Part shown: positions 39,442 to 53,090 of the stretch, one piece after another | How positions within the stretch are numbered: position 1 is the stretch's first letter | Layout: each line of letters starts with the position of its first letter | Assembly: GCA_020205615.1 (NCBI GenBank) | Contig: CM035169.1 | Coordinates: 21,552,540 to 21,616,539, forward strand | Direction: 5' to 3' | DNA from: Panax quinquefolius | Lineage: Eukaryota > Streptophyta > Magnoliopsida > Apiales > Araliaceae | DNA length: 64,000 nucleotides | Program-made: the position numbers and the translations under genes | Notes under the pieces: generated by a model | What the model was told of the DNA's origin: nothing | Database searches by the model: none | Seen by the model: the letters and a program-made list of their open reading frames with translations, nothing else

Positions 39442-40482
39442 GTGCTTATTATTTGTACCCTTCTGTAGTACCTTTTGTGGAATTGTTTAGAGATGTGATT
39501 CACGTGAGTAAGCTTGTAGTCACTTATTGCATGAAATCCTTTTATGGCCAAAGTGATGTAGTTTATTCTTTTCACTAAATGCCTTTGTTGAATCATCAGA
39601 CTAAGATTTTGCTTCAAAAAATGCATAATTAACACAAGTGAGCGCGAGGCATTGTGGGATCATGGATGGTCTACATCATATACATAGACCTACCTTAAAA
39701 AGGGATCATGTATGTGTATATATATATAGGAAATCTTTTTTGGTTTTGTTGAAGTAAATGATAGCCAGTTTTACCAACGTAATGCTACGGGGGGAGGGAG
39801 GGAGGGAGGGAGGGAATTAGAGACAGGGACACTCGGGCGGGCGGGCCTAACAGCAAATGCCGGTGGCCTGTTTCAATGAATTAATTATGTTTGAGTTGCA
39901 AGTGTTGATTAAAAACCTGCAAATTGGCAACTTGGCCTTCATGATCCAGCAAGCATAACATAGCCTCTTGGTAGTTGGAAACATGGGATCCGTTTTTATA
40001 TTATTTTATTAGAGAGATAGGAGTACATAATATGGTTGGTTGGACACTTTCACAAACAAATTGTAGACCTTATAAATGGCGTAGACATTGCATGTGGTAT
40101 AACAATTGATGAAGAAGTCGAGGAGTTGGTTTTTTATCACACAGTTATCCAATGCATTATGCCACTTCTTTATGTCTTTGTCATCACCTCTGGGCTTAAG
40201 TAACGTTTTGTACATCACATATACATACATACATACATATAACTAAAGATATCAAGTTGTTAATTAATATAATAAATTTGAAAAATTCTTAATATGTAGT
40301 AATAGTATATATAACTAAAGATAAAAGATACTCCTATCATCTTCTCTTTGAAAGTACTTTTATTTTATCTTGTCAACCAATGAAGTTCTTGACATTATTA
40401 TTTAGAATTTCACATGTGAACTAACTTTCATTGTGTTATTTATCATGGAGAGAGAGAGGGTCACAAGTGAAATGGAGGGCGA

Positions 40483-40516
<34 letters not shown>

Positions 40517-42290
40517 GTAATGGCAGTGTGCATGTTTGGTTTTTCTACGGGAGAAGGTAACAGGGCAAACAAACGTCAATTACTGCCGTGAAAGATGAGT
40601 AATTCAAATTATGGATTTGTTGGTCCGCAATTAATAATTAATAGTAATTAATACATTAATATTAATAATAATAATGTGGACTAAAATCTCAAATGCATCA
40701 CCCCCAAACTCTCTCTCTCTTCAAGAATGCCGTACATACTACTCCTGCTCATAGGGATGACGTTATTTTTTTTTTTAGTAAGTTGGTCAATTGACCAATA
40801 AAATACTGACACACATACAATATCACATGAATATCAGTAGTAATCATCGCGGCAGCCATGATAGGAGCTTATCATTGTGGGACCCCAAAATCTGTAAGGA
40901 AGAACAAGGTGACCACTTCCACTTGGTGTCTTTTAATTTTATTTAATACGTCTAGTACTCATATTTATTTAGCTGTACACAATGGTATTGATGTCTGCCT
41001 CTATTTGATGAATTTGTTGTTGGCAAATGGACATATATTCACTTTTCTTTATAACTCTTTTCATTCTTTTTATATTAAACTTCTAGTAATTGGTTAACAT
41101 AACAAATAGAGGTTTTATTATATTTTTGCTAAATTTAATACGGTGCGTAAATTTTTATGATTTTAGGAAGCTCTTATTTATAGCACAAACTTAAATGATT
41201 CGATGCATAAATAATGTGAAATACTTCTTTTGATGGGGCAAAGTATAATTTGCACATATATTAACAAAAATAAAAATTGAGAAAAAAGAGTAAAAAAGTG
41301 ACGAGTACTTTTACTCTTTTTTTATAGTAATGGACTCCCACTAAATGAACTTTTATTTTTTATAGTACTAAATAACTTAGTTACGTATTTTATATCATCT
41401 GTCTGAAAACAAAAAAAAAGTATATTTTTAATCATTTTTTTTTGTAGGGAGGAAGTATGTATTAAAATTTGATATTTTCGCTTAATTAATTGTTTTGAAA
41501 ACGCCACTTTCCTTGTTACAAGTACAAACTTAATCTCAATGTTACACTTGCACCTTCCCTTTTTTGGTAGCTTTGAATTTGATGAGACTGGAATATGGGT
41601 TCCGATGAGTAGTTTATGATAAGTTAATTAATTAATTAATACACATAAAAAAAATTATAAAATTAACTCTATGTTATCCATCCCTCAAATATGATACTGC
41701 TACTTTGATTTTTTATTTTTTCTAAAACCTTTATTGTAGTTGTTGACATGTCGGCTTGCTTGTAGTACTACATCTACCAGTTGGACAACTTGGCATTATT
41801 TGATTAGAAATGTTACTGCACTCAATACTATATTGACATTTGTCAAGTGCTGTTATGAATATTTTTCCATCAATCAAGATCGACCAATAAAGTGGGAATT
41901 TATTTTTACAAATTATTACTTCTAATATTTCTTCGATTTAATAATAATAATTAAATCTAAACAGGACAAAATTCAGTTTTATTTGGACAATCAGTCCTTT
42001 ACTAAAACCAAAGAAAGATAGAAACTCTGTTAATTTGAAACTGATGTCATGATAAAAAAATAAATAAACTAGAAAAAGAAAAGAAAAAGAAAATAATAAG
42101 ACACATCCACCCCCCTCAAAAATCAAAAGATAAGACCAAAAGCAATCTAAGCCTAAGAAAAGAAGAAACTCAACAACTCTTCTTGAGAAATGGAGAGAGA
42201 AAGTGTGGAAGATTGTTGAAGTTTAGTAATCCATTTTCTTTTTTCTTTGTGAGCAAAGCAGAGGACCCATTTATTACATACATACTCCAT

Positions 42291-42342
<52 letters not shown>

Positions 42343-42560
42343 GCACATACAGTTTTTTATTAGAGTTACCACTGATCTCTAGTTTCTCATCAAAACCAGT
42401 TCATAAAAGTATACAAGGGTCTACTTATATACATACATAGAGAGAGATTGAGGAAAAGGGTGTTGCTGTACTTGTGAGTTTAGTCAAAAAGTAAAAGAAA
42501 GATTGAATTTTTTCTGCAACTCTTCCGTCAATTTGAAGATTCAGAAATACTTAGCTATAA

Positions 42561-42599
<39 letters not shown>

Positions 42600-42623
42600 G
42601 AAGAGATAGAGAGAGATAAAGTG
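39442..42623. other. Intergenic, upstream of the WRKY gene
   Basis: There is no recognisable gene. It holds a GGGA-rich tract (39789-39846), an (AAT)n run (40483-40516), a long (TA)n run (42294-42337), and a TA/GA-rich leader directly before the ATG (42558-42615). An open frame at 40858 shows no family features. Confidence 0.6.
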
Positions 42624-45600
42624 ATGGGTGAAGCAGAAGAAACTTCTCAAGTGACAGCACGGCCAACAATCAGTCTGACTCTCCCACCTCGGCCCTCCAT
42701 GGAAACCCTCTTCGATGGAGGACCCGGTTTGAGTCCGGGTCCGATGACCCTAGTCTCCAACTTCTTCTCCGAGTATTACCCAGACTCCGATTCCTGCTCC
42801 TTTTCTCAGCTCCTCGCCGGCGCGATGGCTTCACCGGTCGGCAGACCTAACCTTTTAGCCGGTAATTCTTCCAAAGAAATGAATTCTGGCGATGGAAGTG
42901 ATAAGAAGATGGGGTTTAAGCAGAATAGGCCGATGAATTTGGTTGTTGCTCAATCCCCTTTGTTTATGATGCCACCAGGGTTGAGTCCTTCTGGGTTACT
43001 CAATTCACCCGGATTCTTTTCACCTCTTCAGGTAACTGGTTCCTAAAGATTTAATTTGGTGATTCTATACTTTTTTCATTGCATCTAAATTCAGATGCTA
43101 CTGCTGCAATTTCTAATTGATGAATTGTTTGATCTTTATGCTGGATTTGAAATTTCTCTGCTGCGAATGTTAAAGCTTCTATTCTCAGTTATCAAAGTCC
43201 ATGACTCCATGTGATTTTGTGTTTTCATTTTTATTTTTACTCCATTTTGCTATCTCTATTGGGGCTCGATTCCCATCCCCAACCCACCCAGGCTTGTGGC
43301 AGGACACCCAAGCTAACAAACAGTAGTTGGCGCTCTTTTAATGTTTGATTCTCGTCAGTTTGCTAACAAGAAGCTTATGAAATTTTTTTTGCCATCAGAT
43401 GGTGCATTTTGAAAAGTTGTTTTTTTTTTAAGTAAAAAGAAAAAGAAAACACTTAATGAAGCTACGTGTGAGCTTGTGAATTTTGTGATGTTGGAGTTTC
43501 CTGTCTTTTAATTTTTTTATTCATTATTCCTTATTATCCAAGTCTTCCTCACCCCTTGTGATGTGGGGAAGCAAAACTCCTTAGCTTATCCCCAGTAATA
43601 GGAAGTATCTCTATAGTTTAGTTTTATTTCTGCATTATATGAGACCACTCGAGTACTATCCAGGTTATAGGATGTATGGGACGCCGGGTCCTTTATTGAG
43701 TTGGCAGTATGTGTCTGGATGTACTTTGCATGCCAATGCCATAAATAGTCATCATTTTGGGGTTTGGCTTCCATTTGCATTAGCTAATCATTTATCTGCT
43801 TGTATTTCATGCAGAGCCCTTTCGGGATGTCCCACCAGCAGGCTCTGGCACATGTTACGGCTCAGGCTGCTTTATCCCAATCTTACATGCACATGCAAGC
43901 TGAAAATCAACCTTCTACATTACCAGCTTCTGCAGAAAATTTTACACAACATCCTTCCTCTGCCCCCAGCTCAACTGTACAACAACAAATCCATGCCGCA
44001 AAGTTGGAAGCTGAAACTTCAAAGATGGAACCTTCAGAGGTCTTGCATTCTGATAAAAAGTCTCTACCTGCTTCCCTTGGTACTGATAAACCTGGAAGTG
44101 ATGGTTACAATTGGCGGAAATATGGACAGAAGCAGGTCAAGGCAAGTGAGTATCCACGAAGCTACTATAAGTGTACACATCTCAACTGCCCTGTTAAGAA
44201 GAAAGTTGAATGTTCTCCTAGCGGTCAGATAACTGAAATTACCTATAAAGGTCAGCACAACCATGAGCTACCTCAGTCCAATAAACGCACAAAAGATGGT
44301 GGTGATCGGGGTAGAATTGTGAATGTTGAGGAAAAGCTTGAGCCTGATTTACCGGGTCAGATGGAATCAAGCAGGCTAGATGAAAGACAGTTACTTGGAT
44401 CAGCGTATCACGCTGATGATGCTAAACTGGGAGTGTATGAGGAGGATGATGTTGAACCAATTCCCAAGAGAAGGCGAGTTCCATTTCTACTTTCATGCTT
44501 CTGAATATATTTTTCTCCCATGTGCACTATATCGGGGATAACTTGCCTTGACTCCTCAAAACATGAAAAATGAAAAATTGGTATAATTTTTTTGGGGTTA
44601 CAGGAACATAGAAGTTGGGGTATTGGAGTCAGCTTCATCTCATAAAGCGGTCACAGAACCAAGGATAGTTGTGCAGACAAGAAGTGAAGTTGATCTTTTG
44701 GATGATGGGTTTAAGTGGCGAAAATATGGACAGAAAGTGGTCAAGGGGAATCCTCATCCAAGGTGGTAACTTCATTTATATTTTGAGCACTAATTTTCGA
44801 TTTAGTTCGAGTGTTTGATACGAGAATATATGGTTCGCATATATTGTTTTCATTGTTTCCTTTATAATTGCATTATGCTAGTTGGTTATAGGCTTATTAT
44901 AGCTGTATTGTATTATAATAGCTTCTCATGCTACATTTTAAAATACTATTCCCAATGGGTTTTTTTAGGGTCAAAATATATCACAGTGGCTTGGTTTAAG
45001 GATATTATATCATCCATTTGTCAGCAATTTTATGCATCGACTGGTTTTGGTAACTGTATTATTATTTAGACCTTAAGTAGTTTACAACCAAGATTATCAC
45101 TAATTTTAGATTAGGTTCCACCCTTAATTTGTTGATTTATTATACCAGTCTGGCTGACATTCCTACTTGTAATAGTTTCAACGAGTCTGCTAGTCTGGTG
45201 ATGCAACAGTTAATCTTGAACTTTTTAAGCTGGTTACTAGTCCTCTTTTTAAGTCCTTGTATATTTTACAGGAATATATGTGGACTTAATGCTGTGTGTT
45301 GAATGCCCTAACACATTATTTCTTCCTTTAGTGCAATAACTTGGCCATTTTGCTTTGTGTACACAAGGTCCTGTATTTGTCCCCGCCTCTTTGATATTAC
45401 CCTGATTCTGGCTTGTAAGGATTTTGTTACATTTTGAGTCTTTTTATCGCAATGAGTAGGTATGTTACTTTACTATATATTGACTAAACAATTTGAATCT
45501 TAATCTATTGAACATGTCTATGGAACTATTTGGAATCTTGCGAGGATATATTGTGTGGTTGTTTCTATGGTTTGTTTAGTTGGGGTGTAGGGATTTCATT

Positions 45601-46355
45601 CAAGGAAAAATAGCTCATTTTAACTAACATTGGAATTTGTTTGAGATACCGTTTTGTTCCAATTTAGTTCATGGTGATACCTTTTAGAATGATATCTTAT
45701 CATATCTTACTAAGTCTTAATTTGGCCGTTGCATGTTCCTTTTGTCAGCAATATCTTCCAAAAGTTATATTTCATTAACAGAAATAGGAGTATTGGAACT
45801 GGCGATTTTTACGGTCCTCATTAGCAGGCAGCCAGTCACTGATATATTTTCTGGTCTTTCCCATTGTTGTTACGGCGTTGCCTTGGCGACGCCAAGGCAT
45901 CCAGTCGATGAGAGACCTACAAGGCGAGCATGCGACTTGGTTGATGGCTGAAAGGCGAGCGCCTAGCAAAAACAGTCGACGCCTTAGACAACGCCATGAC
46001 GACTTGGATGACTAATTGGCTGGTCGAGCGACTTGGTGGGTATGATCGACCCAAATATGAACTGGGTTAAAAAAAAACGTCGCAAATCTCCAAAACATGC
46101 CCTAGCTGAGTCGACTCGTAGAGAACACATCACTTCAGTAGATCGTAGTCGATAGAAGAAATCGAAATCGAGAGGCTGCTGTGACCGAGTTGATTGCGAG
46201 GGCAAGAGACTGCGACTGAGAGGAAGATTGCGACGCGAGAGGCTGCTGCGATTGAGAGAGAGATACCGAGTACGACTGGGCGAGAGGCTTCGCCTCTGCG
46301 TACTGCTTGGCTCCATTGTATCCCTCTTACTTTATTGTCATGTTAACTGATGGTG

Positions 46356-46386
<31 letters not shown>

Positions 46387-49300
46387 TATATAGGCTTAAA
46401 TATGAATTAGTACCTTAAACTATAGGCCATATTCCACTTCGGTGATCCATCTTTCAATTTTGTCAATTAGATGATTAAACTATCAATTTTTTTCAATTAC
46501 AACAAATTGAACATGCCACGTCAGAAATTGCTGACGTGGCTAATTGTGTGGGGTCTTAAGCAGCTTATGTGGCAAAAAAAACTATTTTTTATTCATTACA
46601 TAAACAAATCTATTTAAATAAAGGGCAAAATCGTCAAAACCTAATTTAAAATCCCTAATTAAAATTAACATAATAAATTAACATAAAACAAACATTAATC
46701 TAAAACCCAAAAACCTTTTACAGAATTCTTCATCCAGAACAAAAACCTTTTACAGAATTCTCGCAGACACAGATTCCTATATCTTTTTCTTATTATCTTT
46801 TTGAAAACCCTAAAAACTCTATAATTTTCACCTTCTGAACTCTATTTCCCCTGAATTTGAACCACCATGCCGTTCATTTCGGAAGCTGCGAGCGGAATCA
46901 AGAGCCGATTTGGGTTCCACGACCCGCAGATTCCGATCCGATTCCACTGTCGGAGCACTCCGATATCTTCAAATCAAACGAAAGAGAACCTAATCCACTC
47001 GTTTGCGATTCGGAACATCGTAGAGAGAGGAGACGACGAGTTTGAGTTAGTGAAGATCCTTCATTTTGGAAAGACCACAATGTTCGGTACTCATTTGGAG
47101 CGGTATTATGTTCAATCTCGGAATAAATTACAGATCTTTCGGTCTGATATTTAGAGGAGCCTTGGTAGGTGATGGTAATTATGTTGTTGGAGTCGACGAT
47201 TGTCGTTCGAGGTGAAGAGACTCAAAGAGATCTTAGATGCTTCGACCTTTGTCTTCGCTAGTCGGGATCTCGACTTCGTTTATGAAGAGTTTTGAAGAGA
47301 TTTACGGTTCTTCGCCAAATGACGGTAAATGTTGTGGATTCTAAGGCGTCGGTTTAAATGACGGTAAAAGATGGGAGATCAATTGATTTGTCTGAGAAAT
47401 CGCCGGATCGGTTGATTTTTTGATTTATTGAGGAATTGCCGATTAGCCGGATTGGTTGATTTTTTGATTTGTCTGAGATCAGTTAGGTAGATGGTGATTT
47501 TTTGATTTCCTGGAATCGTTGATAAAATTTTGAATTTGAGACCTAGGGTTTTTTTTATCGAAGTTGGGCAGTGAATCTTGATCGAAGTTTTAGCTTTTGA
47601 TGTTTTTGATAAGTTTTAATGTTTAATATAAAACGAATTGACCATTTTGCCCTTTAAAATATATCAAAAATGTTTAATAAAAAATTTAAAAACTATTTTT
47701 TTTACACATCAGCTCAACCAGGTCCTACTCAGATAGCCACGTCAGCAATTGCTGATGAGGCGTGTTCAATTTGTGTAATTGGAAAAAATTGATAGTTTAA
47801 TAACCTAATTGACAAAATTGAAAGGTAGATCATCGAAGTGGAATATGGTCTATAGTTTAGGGTACTAATTCATATTTAAGCCTTATATATAAATATAATT
47901 ATATAATAATAAATATAATAAATAATTATAATTATTAAATTATAAATATATAAATATTATTAATATATAATATTAATATATATAATAATAATAAATTATA
48001 TATATAAATATAAATATATTATAATAATATAAATATATATATGTGTATATATATTTAGAGTCCGGTTCCAGTCCGGACTCTCGAATTTTAGTACCGTTTG
48101 GATTTTTTTATTTTTTTTGCTTTTTTTTTCAAACAACTAAAAAAAAGTTTAATATTTTATGGAATTGAAATTTTTTCATAATACAGTGTTTTGGGTGTGA
48201 TTTGGATACATATTCCAATACAGGTCAGTACAAACATGTTTTGTTATATGTATACAAATCACACTCAAAACACTGTATTATGAAAAAATTCCAGTTCCAT
48301 AAAATATTAACTTTTTTTTAGTTTTTAAAAAAAAAACAAAAAAAAAAAGTCCGCATTTTAAGAAAATGCGGGAGTCATGACCTGATCCTCTGTGTATATA
48401 TTTATTTATTTATTTATATTTTATATATGTACTCTTTACATTTTATCCATTCATATGTAACATTTATTTACTTGATGTGGTTTATGGTGGTATAATTTAT
48501 CTGTTTTATTTTTTAATTGTTATTGCCAAGTATTTACATAATTGTGTTTTTAATGTTATTCCATAGTATTATGTTTTGGATTTTAATGTATATGAAATTT
48601 TATTACTAACATATTTGTTAAGTAAAATAAATAATATATAAATTGCACATTGTAAACGTCTTATCGCCATATCTGACGTTATGGCGATCGCTTTAGAGTC
48701 TGGCGTTGATTTCTGCATGCGTGACGTCGTGCGGCGACGTGACAACTATGGCCATAGTTACGGCGTCTCCTAGGCGACGCCAAGGCGTCCAGTCGGTGAG
48801 AGACCTGCAAGGCTAGCGTGCGACTTGGTCGATGGCTGAAAGGCGAGCGCCTAGCAAAAACAGTCGACGCCTTAGACAACGCCACGACGACTTAGATGAT
48901 TGACCGGCTGGTCGAGCGACTTGGTGGGTATGATCGACCCAAATCTGAATTGGATTAAAAAAACGTCGCAAACATGCCCTAGCCGAGTCGACTTGCAGAG
49001 AACACTACACTTCAGCAGATCGTAGTCGATAAAAGAAATTGAAGTCGAGAGAGGCTGCTGCGATCGAATCGATTGCGAGGGCAAGGGACTGCGACTGAGA
49101 GGGAGATTGCGACGCGAGAGGTTGCTGCGATCGAGAGAGAGTGATACAGAGTGCGACTTCGCCTCTCCGTACTGCTTGGCTCCATTGTATCCCTCTTACT
49201 TTATTGTCATGTTAACTAATGATTATATATATAAAATTATATATAAATATAATTATATAATTATTATAATAATAAATAATTATAATTATAAATATAATTA

Positions 49301-50571
49301 TTAAATTATAAATATATAAATATTATTAATATATAATATTAATATATATATATAATAAATTATATATATAAATATAAATATATTATAATAAAATAAATAT
49401 ATATATATGTGTATATATATATTTATATATTTATTTATTTATATTTATATATGTACTCTTCACATTTTATCCATTCATATGTAACATTTATCTACTTGAT
49501 GTGGTTTATGGTGGTATAATTTATCTGTTTATTTTTTAATTGTTATTGCTAAGTATTTACATAATTGTGTTTTTAATGTTATTCCATAGTATTATGTTTT
49601 GAGTTTTAATGTATATCAAATTTTATTGCCAACATATTTGTTAAGTAAAATAAATAATATATAAATTGCACATTATAAACGACTTATCGCCATACGGATG
49701 CCATGACGGTCGCCTTGTCGCCTAGGCGTCCTGGCAGTCGGCTACCACTATGGTCTTTCCTAGACAACTTTTTTTTTTGGTAATGAATACTATAGATTAT
49801 AGTCAGTCATCTACATTTATTTGATTCCAGACATATGATCAGTTAATTATCAAGACAAATCAAAATTACAATTGAAATGAAAGAAGAAAATTGAGAAATT
49901 ATTATTTTGCGCTTCTTCTATAATACGATGATTATGATCCTCATCCTGCTATCCGAGTGAATAATAATTATATATATAGTGTGCATGCGTTTTTGATCGT
50001 TGTGATCATTTTAACGAGAACTAGTTATTAATCAACTCTGTCACAATCCTGCACTTCTAAACTGATTTAAATTTTCAGCATTGTATGCCATCTTCTTTTT
50101 GGGGTTGTGTGTGTGTGTGTGTGAGGTGAGGGGAGGGGGGGGGGGGGTTAGCTTCTGCACGTTCGTTCAATATAAAGTTTCATTTTCCAATTTCTTTCTT
50201 ATTTTTCATTTTGTGTTTTTTCCCCTTAGCCTCCTAGGTCTACATATTTTTATAGAAGTCTTGTCTACTTTCTACAAGGATCATCTCTAATTCACTTGGA
50301 ATTTATCTGCAGGAGTTATTACAAATGCACGTATGCGGGATGCAATGTGAGAAAGCATGTCGAGAGGGCTTCAACAGACCCTAAAGCTGTCATAACTTCA
50401 TATGAAGGCAAACATAATCATGATATCCCGACAGCAAGGAACAGCGGCCACAACTCAACAAACACCAATGTACACCAATTAAAACCAACAAGGAAGAAGC
50501 CTGCCCTGGACTTTGGAGTAGATCAAAGACCAGTTCTTTTACAGCTAAAAGAAGGGCAAATCACAGCTTAA
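42624..50571 (+). CDS. WRKY transcription factor, group I (WRKY3/4 type)
   Basis: The exons 42624-43031, 43815-44473, 44604-44762 and 50313-50571 give 494 residues. It binds W-box DNA (TTGACC/T). The N-terminus has [12 protein letters not shown] and a Ser/Pro-rich stretch with [12 protein letters not shown] and [12 protein letters not shown], as in the WRKY3/4 branch. There are two WRKYGQK motifs, at about residues 236-242 and 394-400. Each is followed by a C2H2 finger (C-x4-C, then HNH: KCTHLNC...HNH and KCTYAGC...HNH), which defines group I. Intron 3 interrupts the second WRKY domain at the conserved PR position and is 5.55 kb, swollen by transposons. Intron 2 has a GC donor (AG-GCGAGT at 44472-44479), the only choice that keeps frame (KRR-NIEVG). 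W-box targets and stress roles are family knowledge, not visible here. Confidence 0.93.
46393..47882. mobile_element. Second Pack-MULE-like element, inside hAT unit A
   Basis: It has the same terminal inverted repeats as 2466-4222 (start GGCTTAAATATGAATTAG). It is flanked by the 9-bp duplication TTATATATA (46384-46392 and 47883-47891). That duplication lies in AT-rich DNA and is weaker evidence than it looks. The interior is GC-richer and encodes a 95-residue open frame, with no transposase. Its position inside hAT unit A shows it arrived later. Confidence 0.75.
46867..47154 (+). pseudogene. Gene-derived open frame inside Pack-MULE, unrecognised
   Basis: 95 residues run from an ATG after a stretch that resembles a leader, beginning [19 protein letters not shown]. 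Composition and context suggest a captured gene 5' end, but I do not recognise the donor. There is no sign of a downstream exon before the element's right repeat. Confidence 0.4.
48060..48392. mobile_element. Hairpin MITE in WRKY intron 3
   Basis: The arms are inverted around 48225: ACAGTGTTTTGGGTGTGATT on the left and its near complement AATCACACTCAAAACACTGT on the right. Each is followed outward by TTCCAGTTCCATAAAAT-type words and A/T runs, ending in a GGACT/GAGTC box. A half copy is at 18555-18690. Confidence 0.65.
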
Positions 50572-53090
50572 ACTGCACAAAATCTGAACTTTGAAGCTAA
50601 TATTGAGGTCAACTTCATTTTTCAGCTCAGTTTGGTGCTAGTATGGCGTTGTATGGAGTAAATAGACTATTAAAAATGTTTGAAGCTTACCATAACTACC
50701 ATCCCAATGGTTGCTTTTGTGTAGGTTGTATTCAGGACATGCCGCATGAACTATGTATGAATATTAATATTGCTTCATCTTTTTTACGACAGCCACTATA
50801 TTCGTGATGTAACCCAAGTTTTCATCGCTAGCTGCTTTGTGCTACCTTGGCCATTGTTGTTTGAGCTGCAAACTGCGAAGTGAATTTCATTATCAGAATA
50901 ACCAAAATTCAGTTGTATCATCTGGACAAATTTTAGTTGGATTCTTAAAATATATGCTTCCATAGTTTGCTACAGATGACAGAGAAGAGAGGATGATTTT
51001 AAAAAATCAACATTTCCCCTTGCTTAGGATGACAATTATCTATTTAATGCATGTGTTAAAGGTGTTGCACATTTCTCATAATCTCGTGTGTTTCATGTAT
51101 GGGTTTCCTCTTTTATAACCCCAAAAAGGAAGTGTGCTGCAACATTTTTAAATTGAACTGCTAATTGTTCTTGTTGTAGTGGTCATAATTGTAACCACAG
51201 TTTTCTTCCTGTATTATGGCAGGCAGGTGCTTCAAATATTTCACTCTTTTTTTTTGTACATATAATAAATTGATTAGAAACCTTTCAATTTCTTCTTATA
51301 AATATTTTATTCAGCGATATAAACTATAACAAATTTTATCATAAATAATTGTGTCACTAAAAGTACTACTAATATTTATGTCACTAAAAATGTTGTTGCG
51401 GTTAGTCCCAAAACGAAAAAAGAAGACAAAAATCAGTTGAAACTTGAAACCCACCAATCAAGGGACCTACACCTTATGGTTCATTAAGAAGACAAAAAGA
51501 GCGTTCCCTATTAATATAAAATGATATTTTATACTTTATTTATTGTGATTTTATATTAGTTAAAAGATCTTATCTCACTTAATTGTTGATTTGGGTATGC
51601 CTATCAAATTCACTTATTTTTATTTTTTAAGCAGAGGATTTGAAGAAGAGAATTATAAAAAAAATAAAAATCAGTCAAATTTTAATTTTGATCATTTTTG
51701 TAAAAAATATTACTACTAATTATAAATTTTATTATTTTAGTATTAAAATAATGTTATTTTAGTTCTCATAAACACATAATGATCATTGCACATTTTGATT
51801 TCTAGCAATATCTATTTTTAAATTAAAATAATTGTAATTTTTAAATTCAAACAACAATTACTTTTAAATAAAAATAATTACAACGTTCAAAACATGATTT
51901 GACTGTTGGAATTTTCAAATTTTAAATTTTAAATTTTAAATTTCAAAATTTAATATATAAGGAATCAATATAAGGAACATGTTGGGTACATAGTGAAAAA
52001 ATTGAATCTCTATCCTACATAATGATTCAATAACATTGTAGAGTAGGGATAGAGATAAATAAACTCATGTGAATGATCTAAGTAGAGTATTACTTTTACT
52101 TGCCCTTTTTTGTTAATTAATAGTAGTATTAGTATCTACTCTAATTGATTTATCATGTATTTAGGGGCAATTTTTAAACTTGTCTTATTAACAGTTTTCA
52201 AGGACATTTATTATTACATTATCAGAAACCTTTTATAAGTAATTATTCAATAGCATTAGTCTATATTTTTATGCATATTCTTCTTTTTAATCCAATCCAA
52301 AATTAGAAATTTAGACACATTTTACTTTTAAATTATAAAATGATATGAATTTTAAAAATATTAGTGATAATATTGTACTTAGATCGAGTATTATCATGCA
52401 GTCACTTTTATATTTTAAATAAATATTAATAACATATTTAACAAAAACAATGTTTTATTTTTTTTAAAAAAAGAAGAAAATTGTCATTTTGAATATATAT
52501 GTGTATGAAAAAATATATTGGAATTGAGGAAGTAATATTATTTGTTGGTGTAGTTTAGTTGATTGGGCAGTTGGCTTACAACAACCAGAGTCCCCTCTTC
52601 TCCCCGAAACAGCAAACGGAAATTGAGACTCAAACCTCTTGAAAGATAATACTATCAACTCCGTAGAATACTGAGACTATTGTTTCTCTATCCTCTTCAG
52701 CAGAACACACACCAGATACAGAAGTAGAGAAAAATGAAGAGAAATTTGGACCCACAAATGTATCTTCCTTTGCATTCGCACCTATTTCAGAGAAACAATC
52801 ACTGTTTCCCTAAAATCAACCTCCCTCCGCAGATCTCGCAACACCCTGATCCTGATGAAAGAGAAACTAAGAAATTATATTCTTTGACTTCCCTCCCCCC
52901 CCAAATAGACTCTGTTTTTTGAGAGGTTTCGTCAATCTGGTGAAAACAAAGTAATACTTTCCTTCTTCTTCGTTAACGCAATCCCTGCTAATGTTGGAAT
53001 GATTTTCCCTCCATTTTTCAACCCGATTGCCCATCCGGGTCGATCTGGGTTTTCTCAAAACCGGTCGAACTTTGATGGGTTTTAGGGGTA
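50572..53090. other. WRKY 3' flank and intergenic
   Basis: No gene is recognised. AT-rich DNA with TTTAAATTTTAAATTTTAAA-like runs lies near 51930. The pyrimidine-rich leader of the kinase gene begins around 52600. An upstream intron in the leader is possible but cannot be set. Confidence 0.5.

Larger units (their letters stand above)
45862..49752. mobile_element. Tandem hAT-type composite in WRKY intron 3
   Basis: Two related ~1-kb units lie head to tail: A (45862-48750, interrupted by later insertions) and B (48753-49752). Their ends are CATTGTTG and CATAGTTA on the left and CTATG on the right. The pair as a whole is flanked by identical 8-bp duplications GTCTTTCC (45854-45861 and 49753-49760). 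Both units share CCAGTCGRTGAGAGACC, GGCTGAAAGGCGAGCGCC and an AT-rich middle. No transposase is present. Confidence 0.75.
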